Assembly: GCA_949127775.1 (NCBI GenBank) | Contig: CASBQF010000272.1 | Span: 18,024-82,023 of the forward strand | Source of the DNA: Oscillatoriales cyanobacterium PMM_0080 | GTDB taxonomy: Bacteria; Cyanobacteriota; Cyanobacteriia; Cyanobacteriales; Microcoleaceae | Length of the DNA stretch: 64,000 bases | Reading direction: 5' to 3' | Shown: piece after piece, positions 42,113 through 50,974 of the stretch | Position numbering within the stretch: the stretch's first letter is position 1 | How the letters are laid out: each line of letters begins with the position of its first letter | Notes under the pieces: generated by a model | Seen by the model: the letters and a program-made list of their open reading frames with translations, nothing else | Told to the model about the DNA's origin: nothing | The model's database searches: none | Translations under genes and position numbers: made by a program

Positions 42113-42475
42113 TCAACTTGCGCGTGGAACCCCCTCTAGAGCTTCTTCTTCCGTTTCAAAAATTTCAAACACAGAATCCATCATGGTGACTTCAAACACC
42201 AGTTTAGCTTCGGGATGAACATTGCAAATTCGGAAACTTCCCTTAACTTTATCCGCATCACGCATACCTGCGACTAACGAGGTCAGGCCAGAACTATCGA
42301 TAAAGTTTACCTGACCAAGATTCACGACGACATGACGGCTGAGTTTGGAAATACACTCTTGCAACTTGAGGCGGAATTGCCAAGCTGTCGTGATGTCCAA
42401 TCGTCCTGTCGGTGCTAAGACGATAACTGTTGTACCGTCAGATAGCGTGTGGGTTTTTTGATCAATATGAATCAC
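42113..42475 (-). CDS. STAS-domain protein, anti-sigma factor antagonist type
   Basis: 120 aa from GTG 42475 (AGGGAAGGG upstream); a TTG five codons earlier is possible. The domain is the SpoIIAA type: VIVLAPTGRLDITTAWQFRLKLQECI, then VVVNLGQVNFIDSSGLTSLVAGMR. The Ser-Ser in FIDSSGL is the usual phosphorylation site of such switch proteins. It probably works in a partner-switching pathway with a PP2C phosphatase and a HPK/RsbW-like kinase encoded elsewhere. It ends with its own terminator. Confidence 0.88.
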   Translation of the reverse strand: MIHIDQKTHTLSDGTTVIVLAPTGRLDITTAWQFRLKLQECISKLSRHVVVNLGQVNFIDSSGLTSLVAGMRDADKVKGSFRICNVHPEAKLVFEVTMMDSVFEIFETEEEALEGVPRAS

Positions 42476-42536
42476 TGACCCTTCCCTCAAATTTATGACT
42501 ATTTATCGCTGTGGTTACTTTCTCAGTCAGTTTAAC

Positions 42537-43580
42537 TCAGGTCGGTGACTGCTGAGGCATCCAATTCGCCCAATCTTGCGGTTTTAAGAACTTTGAGTAT
42601 AGTTCGGCTTCTGGAGAGTTGGGTTCTGGCTCGAAACAATACTCCCAGCGTACCAGAGGTGGCAGGGACATCAGAATCGATTCGGTGCGTCCGTTGGTCT
42701 GGAGGCCAAAGGTTGTGCCCCGATCGTACACTAAGTTAAATTCAACGTAGCGGCCGCGGCGGTAAAGTTGGAAATCGCGCTGGCGTGAGCCGTATGCTTT
42801 CGATCGGTGTTTTTCAACAATTGGGGTGTAAGCGGGCAAAAACGCCCGACCGCAGTCCTGTACGAAGGCGAACAGCGACTCCCAACTCCTAGGTTCCGGG
42901 TTGCCTGCATTCTTGCTGTACTCAGCAGCTTTCCCTTTGACATTTTGGTCGCGGTAAAGCGGGCCTTGAGCGTTTTGGTAGTCAAAAAACAGGCCACCGA
43001 TGCCGCGGGTTTCTTGGCGGTGGGGCAGGTAGAAATATTCGTCGCACCACAGTTTAAAAGTCGGATAATAGTCCGAGTGGTGTTTGTCGCAAGCTGCTTT
43101 CAGAGTTTTGTGGAAATGAGCTGCATCTTCATCCAACAGGTAATAAGGAGTCAAATCGACACCGCCACCAAACCACCAAATCGGGCCCGCCTCAAAATAA
43201 CGGTAATTCAGGTGAACCGTAGGCAAGTAGGGATTGCGGGGGTGCAGCACCATCGAAGTGCCAGTGGCATAGAAATCGTGACCCGCAGCTTCTGGGTGCT
43301 TGGTCAGAATCAAAGCCGGCAAACTTTCGCCCCACACTTGGGAAAAATTGACTCCGGCGCTTTCAAACAGATTGCCTTCGCGCATGACGCGAGAACGTCC
43401 GCCGCCCCCTTCGGAGCGTTCCCAAGAGTCCTCCTTAAATTTGCCGCCACCATCGAGTTGTTCGAGGGATTGACAAATTTCGTCTTGTAGGCTTTTCATA
43501 AATTGGCTGACTCTAGCTCTAGAGTCAGCCGGCGGCAAAAACGGGGAAGTGGCTGTTTTAAGAGTTGTAGAAACTGTCAT
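42537..43580 (-). CDS. hemF: Oxygen-dependent coproporphyrinogen III oxidase
   Basis: 347 aa. It converts coproporphyrinogen III to protoporphyrinogen IX in heme and chlorophyll synthesis, using O2. HemF signature stretches: [62 protein letters not shown] (conserved His/Asp region), and [31 protein letters not shown]. Full length and intact. It lies 61 bp upstream of the STAS gene on the same strand, but the pairing has no known logic. Confidence 0.95.
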   Translation of the reverse strand: MTVSTTLKTATSPFLPPADSRARVSQFMKSLQDEICQSLEQLDGGGKFKEDSWERSEGGGGRSRVMREGNLFESAGVNFSQVWGESLPALILTKHPEAAGHDFYATGTSMVLHPRNPYLPTVHLNYRYFEAGPIWWFGGGVDLTPYYLLDEDAAHFHKTLKAACDKHHSDYYPTFKLWCDEYFYLPHRQETRGIGGLFFDYQNAQGPLYRDQNVKGKAAEYSKNAGNPEPRSWESLFAFVQDCGRAFLPAYTPIVEKHRSKAYGSRQRDFQLYRRGRYVEFNLVYDRGTTFGLQTNGRTESILMSLPPLVRWEYCFEPEPNSPEAELYSKFLKPQDWANWMPQQSPT

Positions 43581-43863
43581 CCGATTTTAGATTTTGGATT
43601 TTAGATTTTAGATTGAAGAATTGCGACCTTGAATCAATTCGGGGATTGTGACCAAATTGCTGTAGGTCGTAGAAATTCTTGGCGATCGGATTTGAGTCTT
43701 AGATGGGCGATGATTCTCAAATACCAGTCGTCATGTAATTATGCCACCGCAGGTCTGCAAATGATCGCAATGAAGATACATTAAAAAATAGCAACAAAAA
43801 TATACTTACAACCTGCGATGGCAAATTATTTGACCCAATTGCAGAGCTATGGTGGAGAACACA

Positions 43864-44934
43864 ATGCCCAATACACTCGATGTTAGTTCAGTCTTAGAAA
43901 TTTTGCGACCTGTGCAAGACCCCGAACTGCAAAAAAGTTTGGTGGAATTGAACATGATTCGTAACATCAAAATTGACGGCGGTGTCGTCAGTTTTACCTT
44001 AGTGCTGACAACGCCTGCTTGTCCGCTGCGAGAATTCATTGTCGATGATTGCAAAAAAGCGGTCAAACAGTTGCCAGGAGTCGAAACAGTGGCTGTGGAG
44101 GTGACAGCCGAGACTCCGCAGCAGAAGGGAATGGTCGATCGCCAAGGCATTGAAGGCGTTAAAAATATTATCGCAATTTCCAGCGGTAAAGGTGGCGTCG
44201 GCAAAAGCACGGTGGCGGTAAATGTGGCTGTAGCGCTGGCGCAAACCGGCGCTAAAGTCGGTTTGCTGGATGCGGATATATATGGGCCCAATGACCCGAA
44301 TATGTTGGGTTTGGGTGATGCGAAAGTCATGGTTAGGGACGGAAAAAGTGGGGAAAGCCTCGAACCCGCCTTTAACTACGGCGTCAAATTGGTGTCGATG
44401 GCGTTTTTAATTGAGAAAGACCAGCCTGTAATTTGGCGAGGCCCGATGTTGAATGGGATCATCCGCCAGTTCCTATACCAGGTGAATTGGGGCGATTTAG
44501 ACTATCTGATTGTGGATATGCCTCCGGGTACTGGAGACGCGCAGTTGACGATGGCGCAAGCGGTGCCGATGGCTGGTGTGGTAATTGTCACGACGCCGCA
44601 GACTGTCGCTTTGTTGGACTCCCGCAAGGGGTTGAAGATGTTCCAGCAGTTGGGAGTGTCGGTGTTGGGAATTGTGGAAAACATGAGCTATTTTGTGCCG
44701 CCGGATATGCCCGACAAGCAATATGATATTTTCGGTTCCGGTGGCGGGGAAAGGACGGCTGCTGAGTTGGGAGTGCCGCTGTTAGGCCGCATTCCGCTGG
44801 AAATTCCGTTGCGGGAAGGTGGCGATTCCGGTGTGCCGATCGTTGTAGGACAACCGGATTCTGCTTCGGCGAGGGAGTTGCGGGCGATCGCGGGAAGGAT
44901 TGCGGGTAAAGTTTCTGTAGCAGCCTTAGCCTAA
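43864..44934 (+). CDS. mrp: Mrp/NBP35-type Fe-S cluster carrier ATPase
   Basis: 356 aa from ATG 43864 (GGAG seven bases upstream); an ATG five codons before is less likely. An N-terminal MIP18/DUF59 domain (DVSSVLEILRPVQDPELQKSLVELNMI...TTPACPLREFI) is followed by the P-loop domain: GKGGVGKST with the deviant Walker A at about residues 108-116, DADIYGPNDPNML, and DYLIVDMPPGTGDAQLT. The CxxC of classic Mrp carriers is absent at YFVPPDMPDKQYDIFG, which is typical of cyanobacterial forms. Role: Fe-S cluster handling or transfer in the cytoplasm. Confidence 0.9.
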   Translation: MPNTLDVSSVLEILRPVQDPELQKSLVELNMIRNIKIDGGVVSFTLVLTTPACPLREFIVDDCKKAVKQLPGVETVAVEVTAETPQQKGMVDRQGIEGVKNIIAISSGKGGVGKSTVAVNVAVALAQTGAKVGLLDADIYGPNDPNMLGLGDAKVMVRDGKSGESLEPAFNYGVKLVSMAFLIEKDQPVIWRGPMLNGIIRQFLYQVNWGDLDYLIVDMPPGTGDAQLTMAQAVPMAGVVIVTTPQTVALLDSRKGLKMFQQLGVSVLGIVENMSYFVPPDMPDKQYDIFGSGGGERTAAELGVPLLGRIPLEIPLREGGDSGVPIVVGQPDSASARELRAIAGRIAGKVSVAALA

Positions 44935-44935
44935 A

Positions 44936-45030
44936 TTACATTGGAATTAACATTACCCGAAATCAGGAGACGGCAGTGCCGTCTCCCTACCTGATTATTT
45001 TGGGGTAGGGAGACGGCATTGCCGTCTCCG
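44936..45030. repeat. Palindromic repeat family 1, partial copy
   Basis: GGAGACGGCAGTGCCGTCTCC-type arm (44965-44985) and its inverse at 45006-45028 (GGAGACGGCATTGCCGTCTCC), with only one outer arm recognisable (ATTGGAATTAACATTACCCG). Confidence 0.65.
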
Positions 45031-45087
45031 AACTCGATCGCCAAGAAACGTTAAACTATCAACAGCAAACACAACATTCAAAAAATT

Positions 45088-45279
45088 ATGATTTTTCCTG
45101 GTTCAGCAGTTCGAGTTAAAGATAAGACCGAGATTTACTACGGCTTTCAAGGACAAGTCCAGCGAGTTACCGACGGGAAAGTCGCGGTATTGTTTGAAGG
45201 CGGCAATTGGGACAAGTTGATCGCGTTCCGGCTTTCGCAGTTGGAACTTGTCGATGCTACCGCTGGCCGGGCGAAATAG
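45088..45279 (+). CDS. ndhS: NDH-1 subunit S
   Basis: 63 aa. [54 protein letters not shown] (read in parts) is the DUF3252/NdhS fold, an SH3-like small barrel. NdhS is a ferredoxin-docking subunit of the cyanobacterial NDH-1 (CRR31 in plants), located at the peripheral arm on the cytoplasmic face of thylakoids. Small and complete. Short tandem repeats follow. Confidence 0.85.
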   Translation: MIFPGSAVRVKDKTEIYYGFQGQVQRVTDGKVAVLFEGGNWDKLIAFRLSQLELVDATAGRAK

Positions 45280-45380
45280 TCAGTAGTCAGTAGTCATTAG
45301 TCATTAGTCATTGTTCGTTGGTCTTTGGAAAAAAGATAATTGGTAAGCTAGCCAAAACTTGGAAACTCACTGAATATCAT

Positions 45381-45502
45381 TAATAACTAACAACACATAA
45401 CTAATGACTAATAACTAATAACCAATAACTAATAACCAATAACCAATAACTAATAACCAATAACTAATAACTAATAACCAATAACCAATAACCAATAACT
45501 AA
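45381..45502. repeat. Short tandem repeat (TAATAACCAATAAC)n
   Basis: About fifteen alternating AATAACTAATAACC / AATAACCAATAACT units end just before the next start codon. A similar array is at 56878-57044, with strand-swapped units at the start. Confidence 0.8.
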
Positions 45503-45506
45503 AATC

Positions 45507-46175
45507 ATGCGTTTACCTTTACCTCAATTTACTACAAAAGAGCGCCCTCCCGATCGCATTGCTGAAGTCATCGAGACAGCAACGACAGAGTTTTTGGCTC
45601 AATGTTTGGAACCGGAAGACTTGAGTTTTCCGGTGATGCCGCCTTTTGGGAGTTGGGTGAAAGCCGAGGATGAAGAGTCAAAAAATCAAATCTACGGCGT
45701 GGTTTACCATGCTACCACTAGCCCGATCGACTCAGTGCATAGAGCTCGCGCTTTGGGTTTGTCGCTGGAAGAGTTGCGGGAAGAACAACCGCAGATTTTT
45801 GCGATGCTCAAAACCGAGTTTCGAGTGGCGATTGTGGGCTTTGAGACTGCGCCGGAAAGGTTCAACGGCAACGGCCCATCTAGGGGTAAAATTTATCAGT
45901 ATTTGCCACCACGCCCGCCACAAATCCACCAGGCGGTTTATCGCTGCGAACCGGATGAGGTGGTTGATTTTACGGTACAGTTGGATTTTTTGAGGACTTT
46001 GCTGGGGGTGACTAATGCGCCGGTGGATGCGCTGACGGCGGCGGCGATTCGGGAGATTTATCAGTTGCGGATGCGCGATCGAGCTTGGTTGGTGGAAGCG
46101 GGGAGGAGTTTGAGTGTTTTGTTGAAAGATGATTATGACAGGTTGCGGGTGATTTTGAGTCAGATTCATCCGTAG
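45507..46175 (+). CDS. HAS-barrel domain protein
   Basis: 222 aa, soluble. FPVMPPFGSWVKAEDEESKNQIYGVVYHATTSPID is the HAS-barrel type beta domain of HerA/ATP synthase-like proteins. The later part (LPPRPPQIHQAVYRCEPDEVVDFTVQLDFLRTLL) is typical of the cyanobacterial stand-alone form. No ATPase motifs are present, so it is only the barrel-containing adaptor. Role unknown. Confidence 0.7.
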   Translation: MRLPLPQFTTKERPPDRIAEVIETATTEFLAQCLEPEDLSFPVMPPFGSWVKAEDEESKNQIYGVVYHATTSPIDSVHRARALGLSLEELREEQPQIFAMLKTEFRVAIVGFETAPERFNGNGPSRGKIYQYLPPRPPQIHQAVYRCEPDEVVDFTVQLDFLRTLLGVTNAPVDALTAAAIREIYQLRMRDRAWLVEAGRSLSVLLKDDYDRLRVILSQIHP

Positions 46176-46318
46176 GAGACATTGGACAGTTTGCCGATCG
46201 AGAAAGAGGACTGTTAATCTTATTATTCCTCTTGATTCCTTGTTACTATAATTTGATAATGATTAAGTCGCTGGAAGTTCAAAGCACCAAATAAATTTAT
46301 TGAGGCAGTTGTCAGATT

Positions 46319-46651
46319 ATGGTGACAGTATCAATCAAAGATGAATATGTTGAAGTATTGAGTGCTTTGGGTGATTTGCAGGCGGCTATGGATTTGGCAA
46401 TCCAACGCTATACCATCGAGCAGATTCTCACGAAAGTTGCTGAACTTAGACAAAAAAATGGTCAGTATCAGGCTAAATATGGCATGGATTATCTCGCTTT
46501 TAACCAGCGAGTTTCTGAAGATGAAGTTTTTATCATAAATCTTGAATCAAAGGTTAATAATTTGTGGGAGATTGACTTGGCAGATTGGGAATTTTGCTAT
46601 AAGGGGATAGGAGATTGGACGCTAAAGTTACAGAATATTTTGCTGATGTAA
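46319..46651 (+). CDS. Putative antitoxin of a TumA/TumE-like pair
   Basis: 110 aa. Mostly helical: SIKDEYVEVLSALGDLQAAMDLAIQRYTIEQILTKVAELRQK, then AKYGMDYLAFNQRVSEDEVF and LWEIDLADWEFC. The I-E-I..K..EL..K...Y..KYGM pattern with a C-terminal WE.DL..WE matches antitoxin partners of TumE (DUF6516) toxins. It overlaps the toxin gene by 37 bases in another frame, the usual coupled order antitoxin then toxin. Confidence 0.65.
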   Translation: MVTVSIKDEYVEVLSALGDLQAAMDLAIQRYTIEQILTKVAELRQKNGQYQAKYGMDYLAFNQRVSEDEVFIINLESKVNNLWEIDLADWEFCYKGIGDWTLKLQNILLM

Positions 46652-47010
46652 TTGCCCTTGCTCAAGCTACTTTTGAAGGGGTAAAGTACGTTAATGATGT
46701 GACACCCTTAAGGGCTATTCTGCGGCTTGAGGCTAAATATAGGATTTATCGGGTGTTGATTACAGAGTTGTTCAGCGATGAAGTACGAAAATATAGGTAT
46801 TATGTCTTAGAAGGCGATCGTGTAGAAGCTGGTTTTGACAATAGTCCTGATCCCCGTGCTATTCGGCTCAAGTATGGCAGGATTGGGGCAGAATATGCAG
46901 GTGAAAATGTTCCTCACCTGCATTTACAGAATAAACGGGAGTTAGTGTTAACGGAAGAAATGACATTTGCTGATTTTGTGAATTGGTTGAAAATAAATAT
47001 TTCAGATTGA
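46615..47010 (+). CDS. TumE-family (DUF6516) toxin
   Basis: 131 aa from TTG 46615; GGGGATAGGAG lies just before it. FEGVKYVNDVTPLRAILRLEAKYRIYRVLITELFSDEVRKYRYYVLEGDRVEAGFDNSPDPRA (read in parts) followed by HLHLQNKRE matches the DUF6516/TumE family, proteins linked to antitoxin TumA in type II-like modules. The start is inside the antitoxin gene, so the two are translationally coupled. A typical small accessory TA pair. Confidence 0.72.
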   Translation: MDAKVTEYFADVIALAQATFEGVKYVNDVTPLRAILRLEAKYRIYRVLITELFSDEVRKYRYYVLEGDRVEAGFDNSPDPRAIRLKYGRIGAEYAGENVPHLHLQNKRELVLTEEMTFADFVNWLKINISD

Positions 47011-47054
47011 ACCTAATCACTCAATTTCATAAATGTCAGTATCGCCAACATAAT

Positions 47055-47258
47055 TTATGACTCCGCTACTTTTTCTGGCACTCGGCGATATTTACCATCC
47101 AAACGTTCCTGTCGCTGACGGCGATTATCAGCTTCTAACATTGCGAGGACTTCATCTAATTTTAGCGTCCAAACATCAAGCAGGCGACAAGATTCTCGCA
47201 TCCTAGCAACATTTTGCTGTCTTGTCTCTAAATCGGGTATTCTTGGCTGTTGAGTCAT
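47055..47258 (-). CDS. Small helical protein, second gene of an unknown pair
   Basis: 67 aa from ATG 47258, which overlaps the stop of the upstream gene (ATGA). LETRQQNVARMRESCRLLDVWTLKLDEVLAMLEADNRRQRQERL is one or two helices with a basic, Arg/Gln-rich end. No family is recognised. Tight coupling suggests it works with the upstream 114-aa protein. Confidence 0.6.
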   Translation of the reverse strand: MTQQPRIPDLETRQQNVARMRESCRLLDVWTLKLDEVLAMLEADNRRQRQERLDGKYRRVPEKVAES

Positions 47259-47599
47259 GGCAAGTTCCAACTCCTTTTAATTTCTTGAATACTAGCTTCT
47301 GAGGCATCGGCGATTGCCTCTCCCTGGTCTATCGTGTTATACAGAAACTCTAGCACATCGGCTGTTGCTGCCGGCTGAGATTCTGCTACCTGTTGCAATA
47401 TTCTGTGCAAACGGTTGTAGGGAATTCTCAGACGTTCTTTCACATTATCAACTGCTTCTAACTCAGGCATTGTTTCCTCTGTTTCGCCAAATTGTTGTAA
47501 GAGGGAATATTCTGCTGCTGTTGCTGTATCCAGAAGTGCGACTAACCGCTCTTGCAATCTGAAAATAGTGCTGATAGTTTGGCTTGGTAATTTTGCCAT
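47255..47599 (-). CDS. Small helical protein, first gene of an unknown pair
   Basis: 114 aa. TISTIFRLQERLVALLDTATAAEYSLLQQF, then LRIPYNRLHRILQQVAESQPAATADVLEFLYNTIDQGEAIADASEASIQEIKRSWNL (read in parts): all helix, mildly acidic, no signal or membrane segment. I do not recognise the family. It is coupled to the 67-aa protein downstream by a 4-bp overlap, and the pair is convergent with the TumA/TumE-like genes. The layout is like a toxin-antitoxin or regulator pair, but no motif supports this. Confidence 0.6.
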   Translation of the reverse strand: MAKLPSQTISTIFRLQERLVALLDTATAAEYSLLQQFGETEETMPELEAVDNVKERLRIPYNRLHRILQQVAESQPAATADVLEFLYNTIDQGEAIADASEASIQEIKRSWNLP

Positions 47600-47689
47600 A
47601 AATTTGAATTTGGAGTGACAAATTATCAGTATAATAGCACTTCAGGATCGCCAATCAGTCTGTCATAATTTAGTTAAACCAAAAATCAT

Positions 47690-47989
47690 ATGTGGGTAGA
47701 GATAACAGCCCTAAATCAGATTCCCGAATCGGATATTTTGAAGGTAAAAGTTGAGGGAATTTCGCTGATTTTGAATCGTCAAGGTACGAATGTCACTTGT
47801 TACCGCAATGCTTGCACTCATTTAGAATATCCGATCGACATGGGTAAGGTAAGTGACGGCATTATTACCTGTCCGTTTCACAAATTCCGGTACAAATTAG
47901 ATACGGGTAAATGTTTAAATTCACCCGATTTTCTGGAATCTTATCCGGTGAAGATTGAGGGCGATCGAGTTTTTGTGGAAATAGATTAG
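47690..47989 (+). CDS. Small Rieske-type [2Fe-2S] ferredoxin
   Basis: 99 aa. Cluster motifs: CTHLEYPI (Cys-x-His) and CPFHKFRYKLDTGKC (Cys-x2-His), 16 residues between. The spacing and the absence of a membrane anchor indicate a soluble Rieske ferredoxin of the dioxygenase/nitrite reductase small-subunit type. The partner enzyme is not encoded next to it. It carries electrons in the cytoplasm. Confidence 0.88.
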   Translation: MWVEITALNQIPESDILKVKVEGISLILNRQGTNVTCYRNACTHLEYPIDMGKVSDGIITCPFHKFRYKLDTGKCLNSPDFLESYPVKIEGDRVFVEID

Positions 47990-48014
47990 TCAGGATTTAC
48001 GGACTCCGACAAAG

Positions 48015-48076
48015 AAACCGGGTTTTTTACCTAATTTACGGTGTGTAACCAAGTATTCTGTAAAAAACCCGGTTTC
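48015..48076. repeat. Inverted repeat AAACCGGGTTTTTTAC / GTAAAAAACCCGGTTT
   Basis: Second copy of the repeat seen at 32985-33054, between the convergent Rieske and PEP-CTERM genes, where it could terminate transcription from both sides. Confidence 0.7.
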
Positions 48077-48088
48077 TGGCCTCATGCG

Positions 48089-50974
48089 TTATACAATTTT
48101 CGCGCGTCGCTGACGGAAGAAAATCGTCAAAAGCCCGATCGCCCCAACGATCAAAAGCAGCCATTCTTCCGGTTCAGGAACCCCAGAAACATTCAAAGGA
48201 TTGCTAGGTTTTGTCAACTCCTCCTTACCCGATTCTACCTCTCTGTCAAATCGATCGTTTTTAGCTTCCGCCGCCTTTAGCTGCGCTCTTTGCGCGTCAT
48301 TAACCAACACAATCATCGAAGAATACGGCGTTACCACCTTAAAGTTTTTAGCCAACGAGTGCATCGCATCCAACTGAGTCAACTGATTAGCAGTTTTCTG
48401 CTTGCTAAGTGCAGCGATCAACTGCCGCACAGCTATGGGATTAAAACCTTCATTATCACCATCTGTGATTCTCGCAGCAGCCGTCGCCTTCGGAGTTTTG
48501 GCATAACTCCAAACATAGCCATCAACAACGTTAACTGTAGATTTACCCGATGCTGCTGTCGTTGCTACTCTTTGCATCGCCTCTTTGATATCTGTCGCAA
48601 CTCCGCCACCACTATCTTGAATTACCTTCAAAGTTCCATCGTCATAACCCGGTGGTAAGCCTCCCAAATTCACCATCCACAGCGGTGCAGATATCGAAAA
48701 CTTAGTTTTGCGATCGTCCGATAATTCGTAGCTGTGGCGATCGCTCACCAAAAATACAGTATCGTAACTCTTATCACCGCGCAACTGTGCAAACTGTTGC
48801 AGCATATCCTTAAGTTGGAGCGTACCATAAAACGTTAACTTAGCAGCATCAAAACTGCGTAAATCTTGCACCAACTTAGGCGGCATTCCCGCAGCACTAG
48901 CCACATACAAATCAACCGCATTTTTTCCGACTACATTAACTTTTAACCATTCAAAAGTCTCCTTTACCGACTTAGTTTCATCTGCCATGCTGCGGGAAGT
49001 ATCGAGAACCAATGCAAACTTTTTGGTTTGCGGTAGCGAGTAATTTGCATCAACCAGCGGCTTAGTAGAAATCGTATTTTCTCCCGGTAAATTCGCAATC
49101 TGTGGTATTGGCTGCTGTTGCGAAACTGCCTTGACAAATGTCGGTAGCCAAGTTTCCTTTGCCTGTTGCCCACTGTAGTTTACCTGTTTTCCGGCGATCG
49201 TGCGATGAGTATTTCCATCCCAATAAATGTTACGTTTTTCAGCCAAAACAGGCATCGCCCAACCTTGCGGCTGGCGCATGACTTTGTAAGTCAGCCACAG
49301 ATTCATCTCCGTTGGTGCGTTGGTTTGCGTGCGCGAAAGCACTTGTTTAGCCGGAATTGGAAAAGCTCGCAAGCGGTATTGTTTCGGGCCAATTTGTTCG
49401 AGCAAAGCCGGATCTACATTTTCTCTCACCTGCTGGTTGTAAACTTGCTGGGCGGCACCTCTGGGCGACACAGTAAATGCAAAACGCTTTTTCAAATCGC
49501 CAGTATCACCCAGCCAAACTCCTGTAACTGCGGCGCTTTCCGGCAGGGAAAAGTAATAAAATACTTCTTGCAAGTTCGGCGTTTGATTTTTGTAAACTTC
49601 GTAGAGTTGAACATCAGCCCAATCACCCTTTTCTGTGATTGTCACTTCTTGCGATTCTAGCCATACTTTTTCCTGATTGATATTCAGCAAACCAGCTTTA
49701 GCTTCTTCGCGGTTAAATGTTGATTGTACCGCGTGCTTGACTGCTGCTGCGTCACCTTTTTGGATTTCGGTATCAAAGAATTCGCCGTAGAGTTTTTCGG
49801 CTTTTTTAACATCGGAACTTGAGCCTTGATACAAAAACGGCGACATTACAAAATTGTAGCTGTTCTGGATGTTGCGAGCCGCTGTATCAGGTAAACTAAA
49901 GGTATTTTTGTACATCGCGTAAATGTGGTTATTTTCTCCCACAGTGCTGAGGTAGCGGTACGGAGACAAATAAGCGTTCACTAAGCCCGATCGCACAATA
50001 TCAGATTTGGCTAACAAAGTTTGTCGAACAGTATCATTTGCTGCGGGAGTCGCCAGCATTTTCAATGCTGCTACTTGTGGCTGTTGCTGCAAAGCCGCGA
50101 AAATAGCCAGCCAAGCTGCTATCACTCCCAAGCTTCCCATGATTGCCTGATTTTTGCCGTATTGTGAAGCAAAACTGCGAAATATTTTGCGACCAGATTG
50201 AATGTAGAGAAAGCCGTATAGCAAAGGCATTGCCACGAATAAGCTACAGCTTAATCCAAACAATATAAAGGATAGTGGTATCCAAATTAAAGCCGATATC
50301 CATGCCCCATATTCAAACATCTCCAAAAATGATGATACCCATCCAAACTTGAAAAATTCAACGACTACACTGAAGAATCCAGCAACTGTAACCGTTCCCA
50401 CGGGTACAGCGTAATACATTAGTAATATTGCCGCCCAAATACCAACTATTAGCATTAAACTGTGGCAGCCTAATTGCAGCCACGCATCTCGCTTCGATCC
50501 GATTAAATTTGAAAAGCTAGACTGTTTGTTACGAGAAATTTGAGATTCGGAAATATTTCCAACGTTTTCTATTTTTCCGGGATATCCGTGCAGAATTTCT
50601 ACTAAAAATGCTGCTATGCACAGTAAAATAGTACCGATAATTTGAGAACTAGCTGGAGTCAGTTCTCGCAGCACGAACAACCGGAGCAAACATAACAGAA
50701 ATAGCGGCGCTTCCACCCCATAAAACAAGCGCATTAGCTGTAGGGGCTGCTTGCCAAAATGCTTCGCTCCTATGACCGTACACACTGTCGGAACTGCGAT
50801 TAAAGCTATCAAGGCGAAGCAAAAATCAAGCGGAATGAGACCGTCAATTGTCGCCATAATTAATGGCACTGCCAATAAGGGCAAAATCCCTAAATAAACA
50901 ATCGATAAGAAAGTCAGATTCCATACCCAAAAAATGGTTTGAAAAATTCCGTCAAACACCTGTTTAGTTTTCAT
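48089..50974 (-). CDS. Large VIT/VWA membrane protein with PEP-CTERM tail (TIGR02921-type)
   Basis: 961 aa. The first ~300 residues hold about eight membrane helices. Next come a VIT-like region (QEVTITEKGDWADVQLYEVYKNQ...AFPIPAKQVLS) and a VWA-like region whose MIDAS reads LDTSRSMAD. The C-terminus has GVPEPEEW, a hydrophobic helix and RQRRAK, a full PEP-CTERM sorting signal. Proteins of this build are encoded next to exosortase O in cyanobacteria (from memory) and may be its only substrate. It starts 11 bp inside the exosortase gene, with AAAGGAG before the ATG, so the two are co-translated. Confidence 0.82.
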   Translation of the reverse strand: MKTKQVFDGIFQTIFWVWNLTFLSIVYLGILPLLAVPLIMATIDGLIPLDFCFALIALIAVPTVCTVIGAKHFGKQPLQLMRLFYGVEAPLFLLCLLRLFVLRELTPASSQIIGTILLCIAAFLVEILHGYPGKIENVGNISESQISRNKQSSFSNLIGSKRDAWLQLGCHSLMLIVGIWAAILLMYYAVPVGTVTVAGFFSVVVEFFKFGWVSSFLEMFEYGAWISALIWIPLSFILFGLSCSLFVAMPLLYGFLYIQSGRKIFRSFASQYGKNQAIMGSLGVIAAWLAIFAALQQQPQVAALKMLATPAANDTVRQTLLAKSDIVRSGLVNAYLSPYRYLSTVGENNHIYAMYKNTFSLPDTAARNIQNSYNFVMSPFLYQGSSSDVKKAEKLYGEFFDTEIQKGDAAAVKHAVQSTFNREEAKAGLLNINQEKVWLESQEVTITEKGDWADVQLYEVYKNQTPNLQEVFYYFSLPESAAVTGVWLGDTGDLKKRFAFTVSPRGAAQQVYNQQVRENVDPALLEQIGPKQYRLRAFPIPAKQVLSRTQTNAPTEMNLWLTYKVMRQPQGWAMPVLAEKRNIYWDGNTHRTIAGKQVNYSGQQAKETWLPTFVKAVSQQQPIPQIANLPGENTISTKPLVDANYSLPQTKKFALVLDTSRSMADETKSVKETFEWLKVNVVGKNAVDLYVASAAGMPPKLVQDLRSFDAAKLTFYGTLQLKDMLQQFAQLRGDKSYDTVFLVSDRHSYELSDDRKTKFSISAPLWMVNLGGLPPGYDDGTLKVIQDSGGGVATDIKEAMQRVATTAASGKSTVNVVDGYVWSYAKTPKATAAARITDGDNEGFNPIAVRQLIAALSKQKTANQLTQLDAMHSLAKNFKVVTPYSSMIVLVNDAQRAQLKAAEAKNDRFDREVESGKEELTKPSNPLNVSGVPEPEEWLLLIVGAIGLLTIFFRQRRAKIV

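Noticed and set aside
42807-43490. 227-codon open frame on the plus strand
   Set aside because: It lies wholly antisense to hemF, with no family features; a shadow of codon bias.
45381-45502. Possible CRISPR array
   Set aside because: The repeats are contiguous 7- or 14-mers without unique spacers; no cas genes are near.
45732-46169. 145-codon open frame on the minus strand
   Set aside because: Antisense to the HAS-barrel gene; rich in Pro/Arg/His as expected for a shadow frame.
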